Shown: positions 18,119 to 26,271, counted from the stretch's first letter. The stretch: DNA of 64,000 nucleotides from Chitinophaga costaii (GCF_900094705.1 NZ_FMAR01000012.1:62001-126000), one strand, 5' to 3'. Numbers and translations: made by a program. Notes: generated by a model not told the origin, from the letters alone.

Positions 18119-19060
18119 CTAGGATGCTACCAGCGTTTCATCCAGGGCCTGGCATTTGGCCTGCAACTGGGCTGGTAGCTGGAATAGCGTAGGGTGGAAA
18201 AGAGCCGCCAGCAATGTGATCCCTTCTACCAGCGTACTAGCACTGGGTTGGGTAAACAAGTCGTAATCGGCCAGGAAAACGGCCTTATTTTTTACGGCTT
18301 GTAGCTGTTGCCAGCCCTCGCGGTTGCGTAGCAGGTGCAGCTCTTCCCGGGAGCGTTTTACCGTAAAGCCGCAGGGGGCAATCACCAATACTTCCGGATC
18401 GTAGCGCACTATTTTTTCCCATGGCGTGACGATAGCATCGCCAGCGGGATTGGAAAGCATATCTACCCCGCCGGCCTGCGCCACCTGGAAGGGAATCCAA
18501 TGCCCGCAATTGTATATGGGGGCCATCCATTCCAGGAGCATTACCCGTTTAAGGGGCGCACGGTGGGTACGCAACGTATCCAGGATAATATCCGTGCGCC
18601 GGGTAAGACCAGCCAGGTAGCGGTAAGCGGCTTCTTCCCGGGCCAAGGCCGTAGCAATAGTGATGGCGCATTGGAATACATCCTCCAGATTATTGGGCGT
18701 GAGGGCCACCAGCAGGGGTTGTTTGGCCAGGTTATGTACCGCCTGTTGTGTGCAGGCCGTATCGATCTGGCATACTTCGCAAACATCCTGTGTGAAGATT
18801 ACGTCTGGCGCCAATTGTGCCAGCAACGGCTCATCCACGTAATACAAACTTTTGCCCTGGGCCTTCGATGCGGAGAAGATACGGTCTATCTCCTGGCTGG
18901 AATAATCATGTCCTTCCAGCACGCAGCGCACCACCTTGGGATGTTGTGCCAGGGCAGGTGCGGGACATTCAAATGTAACGCCATGCAGGAGGTCTTGCAA
19001 ACCCATGTCGTAGATCATCTGCGTAGCAGCAGGAAGAAAAGATACGGCGATCATACACAA
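18119..19060 (-). CDS. cobalamin-binding-type periplasmic-binding-fold protein (BtuF-like), no clear signal peptide
   Basis: This 313-residue protein belongs to the COG0614 class of corrinoid/siderophore binding proteins. AVSFLPAATQMIYDMGLQDLLHGVTFECP starts the fold, FTQDVCEVCQID and LVALTPNNLEDVF follow, and a second lobe contains WMAPIYNCGHWIPFQVAQAGG. The N-terminus begins the mature fold directly (MCMIAVSFLP, or from the second Met at 19054) with no hydrophobic export signal, and no BtuC or BtuD gene is nearby. It may therefore act in the cytoplasm or be exported in another way. Adjacency to btuB, the btuG-like gene and cobU supports a corrinoid ligand. Confidence 0.75.
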   Translation of the reverse strand: MCMIAVSFLPAATQMIYDMGLQDLLHGVTFECPAPALAQHPKVVRCVLEGHDYSSQEIDRIFSASKAQGKSLYYVDEPLLAQLAPDVIFTQDVCEVCQIDTACTQQAVHNLAKQPLLVALTPNNLEDVFQCAITIATALAREEAAYRYLAGLTRRTDIILDTLRTHRAPLKRVMLLEWMAPIYNCGHWIPFQVAQAGGVDMLSNPAGDAIVTPWEKIVRYDPEVLVIAPCGFTVKRSREELHLLRNREGWQQLQAVKNKAVFLADYDLFTQPSASTLVEGITLLAALFHPTLFQLPAQLQAKCQALDETLVAS

Positions 19061-19071
19061 CCCTTGAAGGT

Positions 19072-19106
19072 AAAAAACGACCGGCTACAAATCGTATGTA
19101 GCCAGC
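19072..19106 (-). terminator. terminator-like hairpin after the btuG-like gene
   Basis: On the minus strand CTGGCTACA pairs with TGTAGCCGG (one G-T pair), and six T residues follow after about 4 bases. It lies between the btuG-like gene and the BtuF-like gene. It is weaker than the hairpin before cobU. Confidence 0.45.
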
Positions 19107-19117
19107 CATTACATCGC

Positions 19118-20206
19118 TTAGCGCAGGAAAGCTATTTTGCTGGCAAAGGATGCATAATCCGGCAGTTCGAAGCTGAACTTAGTTTTGCCATTGGCATCGA
19201 AGCAGGTCACTTTGGCCGAAGAGGAAGTGAAGCTTAAGGCATCGATTACATATACATCACCAGTGGCTTCGTCGGTAGTAATACCGTAGTAAAAATGAAT
19301 GGCCGTGCCGTCGGTAATAAAGTTGCGGTTAATAACTTTAGCATGCTCTACATCGTACGTGATGATGTTTTGTTTAGAATCATCTAAGTAAGTGGTTTTG
19401 TAGAGATAGGCCTTGTTATAATAAATAGCCATGTTGTCTGCCTGCACAGTGGTATCGTTGCTTTGCAACTGATCGTTCTGCAGGTTGATGGTGGACAGGG
19501 AAGACGGGATGGTTGCATAATCGCCTGCACATACAACATACAAGTGATGGTATTGGTCTGCCAATACCGGTCCGGGATTAGACCCTACTGTAATAGTTTT
19601 CAGCTCCTGCAACGTACCCAGGTCCAGAATAGATAAAATGGTCTGGCCGGTATTGGGGTATACACCCGGTACGCTGATGTAAGCTTTGTTGTTTGTAATG
19701 GCAATTCCCTCGCAGCCTACACGGGTATCCGCATATTGGATGATAGCGTTAGAGGCAGTATCTATGACCAGTAGTTTACCAACGTAGGTGGTTACGTAAG
19801 CCTTTCCATTGGCAAAGGCAATGCGGCGGGGCTGGTAGCCGTCAGGAAAGCTGGCGTCTTTCAGGTCAATATGTTTGATGGATTTTACAGTATGAGCATC
19901 CAGGATTTCTATGGAGTTAGAATTATTCACAACAATGTACATCTTGCTACCATAAATTCCCAGATCGTTTGCCACATCTCCCAGATCGCGGTTGTTCGCG
20001 GTCTTGAAAATATTGGTATTTACTTGTTGGGTCTTCACATTATAAAACGAAAGATTCGCATTATTGCTGTTAAATGATCCTTCCGTAAGGATATAGAGCC
20101 CAGTGGCAGAATCGGCCTTCGGCGGCTGTACAGTTACATCATTTTTCTTACAGGCATATAGTAAGGTGGTTATGGCCACCGCCAGCAGGTATATTTTTTT
20201 GTTCAT
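19118..20206 (-). CDS. BtuG-like surface beta-propeller lipoprotein (DUF5074/YncE-like)
   Basis: The 362-residue protein has a lipoprotein signal ending at Cys19 (TTLLYACKKND). The remainder is a series of about seven beta-propeller blades with repeated patterns such as GLYILTEGSFNSNNANL, GSKMYIVVNNSNSIEILD, GKAYVTTYVGKLLVID and KAYISVPG. In Bacteroides thetaiotaomicron, BtuG is a seven-bladed propeller lipoprotein on the cell surface that captures cobalamin with extreme affinity and docks on BtuB. Here the gene follows btuB directly (30 bp) below a cobalamin riboswitch, so the same role is a reasonable inference, though ligand residues were not compared. Confidence 0.75.
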   Translation of the reverse strand: MNKKIYLLAVAITTLLYACKKNDVTVQPPKADSATGLYILTEGSFNSNNANLSFYNVKTQQVNTNIFKTANNRDLGDVANDLGIYGSKMYIVVNNSNSIEILDAHTVKSIKHIDLKDASFPDGYQPRRIAFANGKAYVTTYVGKLLVIDTASNAIIQYADTRVGCEGIAITNNKAYISVPGVYPNTGQTILSILDLGTLQELKTITVGSNPGPVLADQYHHLYVVCAGDYATIPSSLSTINLQNDQLQSNDTTVQADNMAIYYNKAYLYKTTYLDDSKQNIITYDVEHAKVINRNFITDGTAIHFYYGITTDEATGDVYVIDALSFTSSSAKVTCFDANGKTKFSFELPDYASFASKIAFLR

Positions 20207-20236
20207 GTATGGGTGTTTTTTAAGTAAATTTTTTTG

Positions 20237-22303
20237 TTAATAGTTCCATTGAATGCCAAGCTGGTAGCTTCTTCCCGGCATGGGAAAATTGCGGATAATA
20301 GCATAGCGTTTATTGGTAAAATTGTCCAGCGCAGCCATCACCTTCCAGTGTTCCAGAAAGTGGTAAGCCGCGTTGAGATCGTGTACGGCAAATCCTTCCA
20401 TATAATTAGAGGGTGTATTATCGCCGAGCGCGTAGCGGTAGCCTGCATAGAGCAGGTTATAGTTGAACGTAAAGCCTTTCTTTTCCACCCCGGCCATCAG
20501 CCCGCCGGTATTGCGTGGGGTGTAGGGCAATTGATCTTTGTACTGCGGCGTACCAGGTTGGGTAACATCGAGCACCTGCTGATAGGTATAATTGGCAGCG
20601 GCGGAAAATACCCATCCCTGCCAGGGTTGCAGCGATAGTTGGGCATTTACATCCACCCCGGTAATGTGTACCTGGCCGAAATTCAGCACACTGTAGGCAT
20701 AAGCATTTTTGCCGGGCAGGGTTATAATTTTGTTTTTCACCTCATTGTAATAACCATCTGCGCTCAGGCTCAGCAGGGATAATACCTGGGAGAAGCTGCG
20801 TTGCCAGGTAGCACCCAGGTTATATTGGGTGGCATATTCTGGCTTCAGGGTAGGATTGCCAAAAGTGCTGTAATACAGTTCGTCGAATGTGGGGGCGCGG
20901 AATATTTGCTTGTAAAAAGCCCGCAGCCGCAAATCGTTTCCACTGAAGGGTTTCCAGCTAAGGCTTAGCGCCGGCGTGAGCAAATTATGGTGCTGCGCCG
21001 TGCTGCCCGTTTGTACGGATTCATTGAGAATATTGCTTAGTATATTACCCTGTACTTCTAGCGCCTGACTGCGATAGCGGGCGGTAAATGCATTGAGAAA
21101 GGTAAAACGCTCGGGAAAGGCATAGGCCTTCACGTTGGCATTCAGCTTATCGTATAGGCCATCACTGGCATAGGCCAGGATAAAATGCTTGCCCAGGCTA
21201 CGTTCCAGCACAGCAGAGAAATAGCCCTCATAACTGTTGTAGTGGTTGTCTTGCAGGCCGGCTCCATTGCCCAGCCCCGGATCTAAATAACGGGTATGTG
21301 TATACGAAAACTTACCATTTAGTTTCAGTTGCCAGTTTTCGCGGAATGGTTTGTAATAGGTGCTTTGCACAAACGCCTGCCGGTTCCACAAATGATCGCG
21401 GCTGGGCGGGCTGTATAAAATATCGGCACCCGGTAGTTGTTGGGAATCGTCGTAGTAGTAAACCTTTACCTGCAAGGTAGACGCGTTGCTCCAGGCGAAA
21501 CGATTGTCTTGTTCCAGCCGCAGGCTGCGCAGACCAGCATTTTCACGGCGCTGCTTTTCGGTGGCAATACCATTGTCGGTAATGAAGGGATAGTTGCCCT
21601 TGGTGCTGCGGTAGTCTGCATTGAAGGAAGCCGTATAACGCTTCGATGCTTTATAATGAACGGTGAGGGCAGGATTAATATACCCAAAGGAGCCGCTCTT
21701 TATGCGTGTCTGGACCTGCAAAGGCTGCCGCCCGTCTGGCGCCAGGGAAGCGGTGGTGAGTACCAGTGCAGCCCCATAGCTATAGTTACGGGCCGGTGAA
21801 AGCAGGTCTGTGGGTTGGGCATTGTATAAGGCCATCTGGGCGAGGTTATCTGCTGAGTATTTCCCTAAATCGATCTGCCCACTTTGTATATCACTGATGG
21901 CCATTCCATCATAAATTACCCCGGTATGATTGGCGCCCAGGCTGCGAACAGACACGGTTTTGAGTCCACCCAGGCCACCGTAATCCCGTACTATTACACC
22001 GGAAAAATGCTTAGCGGCGTCTGCTACCGAAAGACTGTTCAGTTGTGTTAACTGTTGCTTATCCAAAAGCTGCACGGGCATGGTAGCGCGCAAGGAGGTA
22101 TCGGCCAGGCGGCTGGTTACTTCCACGCCCTGCAGGTGCCGGCTGCTATCACGGAACACTTGCTGCCCTTTGGCCCGCCCGCATAGAAGCAGTCCCGCAC
22201 TGCAAAGGGCAATGCGGCACATATGATAATGATAACGGTAAGGCGGGCGATAATACATAAACGCTCTAAAATCCGGTACAGGAATCTGCCTGTACCGGAT
22301 CAT
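20237..22303 (-). CDS. btuB: TonB-dependent cobalamin receptor, BtuB-type
   Basis: This outer-membrane receptor of up to 688 residues has an N-terminal plug (LQGVEVTSRLADT, then LSVADAAKHFSGVIVRDYGGLGG, SVRSLGANHTGVIYDG) and a 22-strand type barrel ending in YQLGIQWNY with a terminal aromatic residue. Motifs such as RAPTFDELYYSTFGNPTLKPE match TonB-dependent transporters. The cobalamin riboswitch directly upstream makes vitamin B12 or another corrinoid the likely substrate. The start is uncertain: ATGs at 22303, 22258 and 22222 are in frame, and the signal peptide hydrophobic core (IALCSAGLLLCG) begins just after the last. Confidence 0.9.
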   Translation of the reverse strand: MIRYRQIPVPDFRAFMYYRPPYRYHYHMCRIALCSAGLLLCGRAKGQQVFRDSSRHLQGVEVTSRLADTSLRATMPVQLLDKQQLTQLNSLSVADAAKHFSGVIVRDYGGLGGLKTVSVRSLGANHTGVIYDGMAISDIQSGQIDLGKYSADNLAQMALYNAQPTDLLSPARNYSYGAALVLTTASLAPDGRQPLQVQTRIKSGSFGYINPALTVHYKASKRYTASFNADYRSTKGNYPFITDNGIATEKQRRENAGLRSLRLEQDNRFAWSNASTLQVKVYYYDDSQQLPGADILYSPPSRDHLWNRQAFVQSTYYKPFRENWQLKLNGKFSYTHTRYLDPGLGNGAGLQDNHYNSYEGYFSAVLERSLGKHFILAYASDGLYDKLNANVKAYAFPERFTFLNAFTARYRSQALEVQGNILSNILNESVQTGSTAQHHNLLTPALSLSWKPFSGNDLRLRAFYKQIFRAPTFDELYYSTFGNPTLKPEYATQYNLGATWQRSFSQVLSLLSLSADGYYNEVKNKIITLPGKNAYAYSVLNFGQVHITGVDVNAQLSLQPWQGWVFSAAANYTYQQVLDVTQPGTPQYKDQLPYTPRNTGGLMAGVEKKGFTFNYNLLYAGYRYALGDNTPSNYMEGFAVHDLNAAYHFLEHWKVMAALDNFTNKRYAIIRNFPMPGRSYQLGIQWNY

Positions 22304-22418
22304 GATTTACAATAACCGCCTGGGGAAGCAATGCAGATAAAAAACCGGAAAGCCAGGAAACCCGGCCGGCTGGTAGATGTTCTGCGCTTTTTACCCGAAA
22401 GCGGTGGAAACGGAATAA

Positions 22419-22605
22419 CATACCGGCAGGTCTTCTGGCTTACCGCTATGTGTTGGTCGCCTTCCCGTTCATAAAACAGTGGCGTAAGGACCAACACAAT
22501 TGCACACGCAGGTGCGGCGGATCACAGCTACGGGAATAGCTCCGGCTTAGTACCGGATTCCCTTTTAATGTTCCGGGGCCGAAAGCCTCGGAACAACCGG
22601 GTATG
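22419..22605 (-). promoter_or_regulatory. cobalamin riboswitch (AdoCbl class)
   Basis: On the minus strand the region contains the B12 box AAGCCAGAAGACCTGCC near its 3' end, the conserved GCCACTG element upstream, and paired arms GTGTTGGTC / GACCAACAC that form the stem around them. A 5' part with GGGAATCCGGT and paired flanking segments completes the core. The RNA lies 116 bases or more before btuB and should reduce its expression when adenosylcobalamin is abundant. The boundaries are approximate. Confidence 0.92.
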
Positions 22606-22620
22606 AGAAATGGGTGGATG

Positions 22621-22652
22621 AAAAAATCGGCCGCCGGGTTGCGGCAGCCGAT
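22621..22652 (-). terminator. terminator after the DUF6580 gene
   Basis: On the minus strand ATCGGCTGCC pairs with GGCGGCCGAT (one G-T pair) and is followed by six T residues. It sits 9 bases after the DUF6580 stop and just before the riboswitch, separating the two transcripts. Confidence 0.8.
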
Positions 22653-22660
22653 TACTGAAT

Positions 22661-23278
22661 TTATAGGCTTTGCTTAGCCAACACCGGGAAGCGGCGCTGC
22701 ATCAGCTCAAATGTTCCAAAGAAGAAGGCGCCGTAGATAAGGTTACCGTACAGCAGGTTCAGCTCAAAAGGTATGGCCATTACCAGGCAGTGAATGAAAC
22801 CGCCAAAGGTCTGTGCATACGGCTGGCTGGTACCCGGGATGGTGCCAAACTTCCAGGGGCCAATATCGGAAATGATCCAGTGGATAAACGCGGCCGCAAC
22901 AGCCGCCAGCACCACGTTAGATACAGTTACTTTCTTAATAATTAACTGTCCCATAAGCACCATGCCGGCAAAGGCGAGGTAGGTAAAATACCAGCCATCG
23001 TACAGCATGCCCGTGATCATGGATGAATAGTTGGGATAGAAGAAACTATTGATCAGCACGTCACTCAGCAACAGGGTGAGCAAAGGAAACAGGTATGATT
23101 TCCATTTCTGCGCAAAGTAAGCGCCGCCAAAAAGTCCCATAGCGCCGATGGGCGAGAAATTGCTCAGCGGTGTAAGATGGCCTGCACCAGCCTTGGCAAA
23201 TGCTATGCGCAATACGCCTGCTGCCAGAATAAACAGCAGCAGTACACCTACCCGGGGATTAAATTGCTTAATAGACAT
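22661..23278 (-). CDS. DUF6580-type integral membrane protein, putative transport component
   Basis: The 205-residue protein has about six membrane spans. LTPLSNFSPIGAMGLFGGAYF near residue 35, FPLLTLLLSDVLINSFFY and HWIISDIGPW are typical of a Bacteroidota family (DUF6580) whose size and hydrophobic layout resemble S-components of ECF-type vitamin transporters. It lies immediately upstream of the cobalamin riboswitch and btuB on the same strand but is separated from them by a terminator. Since no BtuCD-type permease is in the window, an inner-membrane corrinoid transport role is an attractive but unproven inference. Confidence 0.65.
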   Translation of the reverse strand: MSIKQFNPRVGVLLLFILAAGVLRIAFAKAGAGHLTPLSNFSPIGAMGLFGGAYFAQKWKSYLFPLLTLLLSDVLINSFFYPNYSSMITGMLYDGWYFTYLAFAGMVLMGQLIIKKVTVSNVVLAAVAAAFIHWIISDIGPWKFGTIPGTSQPYAQTFGGFIHCLVMAIPFELNLLYGNLIYGAFFFGTFELMQRRFPVLAKQSL

Positions 23279-23377
23279 AATTTTTCAGAGAAAATTGTAG
23301 TAAAATAAGACTCCTGCAAACGTACAATAATTTGGACAGACGGCAAAAAGCCCTCACCGGCCCCCCCCAGCGCCGCA

Positions 23378-23416
23378 TAAAAAAAGAGGCTGCCTCGTAA
23401 AAAGCAACCTCTTTTT
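23378..23416 (-). terminator. terminator after the TPR membrane protein gene
   Basis: On the minus strand AAAAAGAGGTTGC pairs with GCAGCCTCTTTTT around a 12-base loop and ends in a T-run. It lies about 16 bases past the stop of the upstream minus-strand gene. Confidence 0.8.
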
Positions 23417-23431
23417 ATGCGGTAAGAAGCA

Positions 23432-24082
23432 TCAGCCTGGCATCCGGGAAATATATTTATCGATCTCCTTAATCTGGGCTACAAGTTCCTTAGTGGCAGG
23501 CTTTTCGGCCTTTGCCCGGCGGAAAAAATCTTTTGCCACCTTAAACTCGCGGCGGTTCATGGCGATAGTAGTAAGCTGGAGGAGAGCAGCGGCGCGATTT
23601 TCCTTGTCTGGCAAACCCAGGCGAAGGGCTTTACGCAGGTTGGTGTCTGCCGTTTTAATGTCGTTTTTCTGGAGGGCAATGGCGCCCAACTGGAAATATT
23701 GCATGCCTTCCTGGTCTTTCAGGGGGCTGCCAGACTTAATGCTTTGGCGAATAGCGGTTTCGGCCTTATCCAGATCCTGGTTGGTCATTGCCAGGTTGCT
23801 CTGCATAAAATAATAGGCGGAGCGGATAGGCTTATATAATAAATTGGGAAATTTAATACTATTCATGATGCGCATGGCACCTTCCATATCGCCAGCTTCC
23901 ACGGCGTCTTGCACCAGGCGCATGGGTCCTAGCATAAAATGCGTTACCAGGCAAATTACGGCCAGGAAGAGAATGATAGTAGCTTCCCACCAGCCGATGG
24001 TAATGCCCATCACGATACCGCCAATCAGTAAAATAATGCCCAAAGGCAGGCGATAGCGCACAAATAAGTTCAATGCTTTCAT
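23432..24082 (-). CDS. membrane-anchored TPR protein
   Basis: The 216-residue protein has two hydrophobic segments near the N-terminus (about residues 13-30 and 33-52), then a helical repeat region. Segments such as RIMNSIKFPNLLYKPIRSAYYFMQSNLAMTNQDL are easily split into TPR-like pairs: YYFMQSNLAMTNQDLDKAE, YFQLGAIALQKNDIKTAD and LLQLTTIAMNRREFKVAK. It is therefore probably an inner-membrane protein with a TPR domain for protein contacts. Its partner is unknown. A terminator follows at once, and it appears to be monocistronic. Confidence 0.75.
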   Translation of the reverse strand: MKALNLFVRYRLPLGIILLIGGIVMGITIGWWEATIILFLAVICLVTHFMLGPMRLVQDAVEAGDMEGAMRIMNSIKFPNLLYKPIRSAYYFMQSNLAMTNQDLDKAETAIRQSIKSGSPLKDQEGMQYFQLGAIALQKNDIKTADTNLRKALRLGLPDKENRAAALLQLTTIAMNRREFKVAKDFFRRAKAEKPATKELVAQIKEIDKYISRMPG

Positions 24083-24284
24083 GTTCGTTTACATCAAGAG
24101 GCGCAAATATAACGCAAAATAGAAGACTTGAAGACCGGAAGAATGGATTGCAAGAAGAATTGGCCGGTATGTCCTAAATTATTTGTACATACAGGCAAAG
24201 AGAAATAGGACGGGGATAGGGAAATAATGCGATCGGGGCTAATAAAACCAGGTGTAATCATTCGGTTAATAGAAAGAGGGGTAC

Positions 24285-24758
24285 TCATGTCCAGCTACCA
24301 CGGTAGGGTAATGCATGATCTTCCAGGTTGTTCCGCACAATCTGGAGGATGGCCATTTCAACATCGTGGTAGCGGGTTTGCCTTTGCTCCTTTTTGAAGT
24401 AAGCCACTTTATCCTCGTCGGGCTTTTCCTGGGGGAAGGTGGAAAAAAGCGCCTTCAACGTGGCTACCTGCTGATGGTAATCGTCGTTTTCAATAATATA
24501 AAAAGTGTGCTTCCAATCGATCTGGTTGTCAGGTACTTTAATCTGGATAGCGGTGGCCAGGTCGTACAGGAAAGGTACTGTAGCCCAACGTTTATTCCGC
24601 AATTCGTATATCCAGGCAGATACCAGGCGTTGATCCACCTTCTTTATATTGGCCAGCGCCTTCACCGGTATCTGAAATACTTGCTCGAAAACATCCTGTA
24701 CATCAATCAAAACGACTTGATCGCGTTGCTCCGCAATAATAATATTATGCATACACAA
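24285..24758 (-). CDS. conserved hypothetical protein, 157 residues
   Basis: I do not recognise this protein. It is soluble, without a signal peptide or membrane span. The middle contains an RLVSAWIYELRNKRWATVPFL stretch and the C-terminal part is charged (FPQEKPDEDKVAYFKKEQ), ending in LPYRGSWT. A second start at 24752 is possible. It stands alone between the TPR gene and a PAP2-like gene on the same strand with gaps of about 200 and 100 bp, so no operon partner suggests a role. Confidence 0.55.
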   Translation of the reverse strand: MCMHNIIIAEQRDQVVLIDVQDVFEQVFQIPVKALANIKKVDQRLVSAWIYELRNKRWATVPFLYDLATAIQIKVPDNQIDWKHTFYIIENDDYHQQVATLKALFSTFPQEKPDEDKVAYFKKEQRQTRYHDVEMAILQIVRNNLEDHALPYRGSWT

Positions 24759-24857
24759 ACATTAAAAATAAGGGGAAAGGGGGTGACCATTTTCACCATG
24801 CGGTATGGAGTTATTAACGTATAATAAGTGCGTTTGGTTGTAATGGTTGCCAACTAT

Positions 24858-25469
24858 TTAAGCTGCCGGACACAGGGCCCATAAAAGCCCCAGACCGGTA
24901 AGTATGCCAATGATCCCGCCACTGCAAATTTCCCGCAGGGTGTGCCGGCCCAGCAATAATCTGGAAATTCCTACCAATACCGCAAATACAAGCATAGCCA
25001 CGCCCAGGGGGTAACTATAAAACATTACCGTAAACGAGAGGAAAAAGGCCATGGCGCTGTGCAGGGAAGCTTTGATAAAAAAATTCACCCCAAAACATAT
25101 TGCCATCATTCCCAATGCAAACCCTACGCCCAAGGTAAGGGGCCAGGGCTGGTGCGTTAATAGCAGGATGGCGGTGGCCAATACAAAAGCCCCGATCAGG
25201 AAAAAATAAAAAGAGGTGCGTTGCTGGCGAACCGATATGTCGAAATTGCTGTACACCCCACTGCGGGTCTTACGGTAAATAAAGAGCGTAACCGGCAGTG
25301 TAATTACGCCAATAATAATACCGGCAGCAATGATGGCCTGTCGTATGCCGTAAGCCCGGAAAGAAAGGAACAAGGCTACGAGAGAGCCAAGCAGGAGCGG
25401 ATGGCCGATAACGGAAACAAAGCGGGCAAGGCGCGCAAGTGCAGGCGGCAGGGTTTTCATAGGTATCAA
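24858..25469 (-). CDS. PAP2-superfamily-like membrane protein
   Basis: This 203-residue protein has about six membrane spans. Two of the three PAP2 phosphatase motifs are visible near the C-terminus: SLHSAMAFFLS (in place of PSGH) and SRLLLGRHTLREICSGG (the S-R-x5-H-x3 motif with an arginine/glutamate variation). The first motif, K-x6-R-P, is not seen; KTRSGVYSNFDISVRQQR may be what remains of that loop. It could be a lipid phosphatase relative with altered chemistry. The start may be at 25460 (MKTLPPAL). It appears to be monocistronic. Confidence 0.6.
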   Translation of the reverse strand: MIPMKTLPPALARLARFVSVIGHPLLLGSLVALFLSFRAYGIRQAIIAAGIIIGVITLPVTLFIYRKTRSGVYSNFDISVRQQRTSFYFFLIGAFVLATAILLLTHQPWPLTLGVGFALGMMAICFGVNFFIKASLHSAMAFFLSFTVMFYSYPLGVAMLVFAVLVGISRLLLGRHTLREICSGGIIGILTGLGLLWALCPAA

Positions 25470-25527
25470 AATTAGGATAATCTAAATAATCAATTTATCT
25501 CATTTATAAAATCACATAGTGTCGCAT

Positions 25528-25554
25528 AAAAAAAGGCGGTGAGAACACCGCCTT
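25528..25554 (-). terminator. intrinsic terminator with no upstream annotated gene
   Basis: On the minus strand AAGGCGGTG pairs with CACCGCCTT around a short TTCT loop, followed by a run of T residues. Confidence 0.75.
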
Positions 25555-25751
25555 CAAAATTTTAACCATATCCTATGAAAAACCTATAACAAAGATAGGC
25601 GGAGCTGCCAAGCTACAAAGAAGGATTTCGCCAATGCTGGTTTTGACTTGGTCAGTGTAAGCATTTGGGGGGTGATAACAAACGGTTAACAAATGGATGG
25701 AGGGCTATCAACCTGCTGTAGTTGTAGCTGCCCATGGCAGTGGATTGGCGC

Positions 25752-25788
25752 AAAAAAGCCGCTGCCCATGAGGGTAGCGGCCTTTTTT
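25752..25788. terminator. bidirectional-looking terminator after ohr
   Basis: CCGCTGCCC pairs with GGGTAGCGG (one wobble) with A-run and T-run flanks on both sides. It lies 20 bases beyond the ohr stop on the minus strand. Confidence 0.75.
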
Positions 25789-25807
25789 GCAAAGTTTTTT
25801 ATGTAGA

Positions 25808-26227
25808 TTATTTTACAATAACCTGCACGTCGATGTTATTGCGGGTTGCCTTAGAGTAGGGGCATACCTGGTGAGCTTTATGGGCCAGGTCTTCCGCTAC
25901 TGCCTTATCTACACCGGGAATTTCCACGGTAAGAACTACAGACAAACCAAAACCACCATCGGTGTCTTTGCCAATGCTTACTTCTGCCGTGGTATTGTTG
26001 ATGCCTACGCCGCTGATCTTTTCATTGCGTATCACCATCGACAGGGCGCTGTCGAAGCAGGCAGCATATCCTGCGGCAAAAAACAATTCGGGATTAGGAT
26101 AATTACCAGCAGGGCCGCCTAATTCTTTCGGCATCCTAACGTCTACATCCAGAATTCCGTTGGGGGTGGTTACATGGCCATTACGTCCGCCGGTTACCGT
26201 GGCTTTCGCCGTATACAACTTTTCCAT
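25808..26227 (-). CDS. ohr: organic hydroperoxide resistance protein
   Basis: Ohr is a cytoplasmic, thiol-dependent peroxidase that reduces organic and fatty-acid hydroperoxides. The 139-residue protein matches the Ohr branch of the OsmC family: LYTAKATVTGGRNGHV at the start, PELFFAAGYAACFDSAL with peroxidatic Cys57, and AHQVCPYSKATRNN with resolving Cys122. The length is typical. It lies 44 bp downstream of a MarR-type regulator on the same strand, the usual ohrR-ohr arrangement, and is followed by a terminator. Confidence 0.95.
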   Translation of the reverse strand: MEKLYTAKATVTGGRNGHVTTPNGILDVDVRMPKELGGPAGNYPNPELFFAAGYAACFDSALSMVIRNEKISGVGINNTTAEVSIGKDTDGGFGLSVVLTVEIPGVDKAVAEDLAHKAHQVCPYSKATRNNIDVQVIVK

Positions 26228-26271
26228 TTGATAAATTTTTTATGATGAAGTAAATGTGAGTCTAAGTGAGT

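Larger units (their letters stand above)
25470..25807 (-). other. intergenic interval bounded by two terminators, possible small transcript
   Basis: A hairpin with arms GGCGG/CCGCC and an eight-T run on the minus strand lies at 25528-25554, and another sits at 25752-25788. The 200 bases between have no annotated gene. A 26-codon minus-strand ORF at 25584-25664 (ending WQLRLSLL) has no recognisable ribosome signal. A terminator with no gene before it suggests a small RNA or peptide transcript. Confidence 0.35.

Noticed and set aside
18335..19237. 300-codon plus-strand frame opposite the BtuF-like gene
   Set aside because: It is antisense to a well-supported binding-protein gene and has no recognisable motif.
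22300..22497. 65-codon minus-strand frame before btuB
   Set aside because: It lies within the cobalamin riboswitch core, whose conserved bases explain the sequence.
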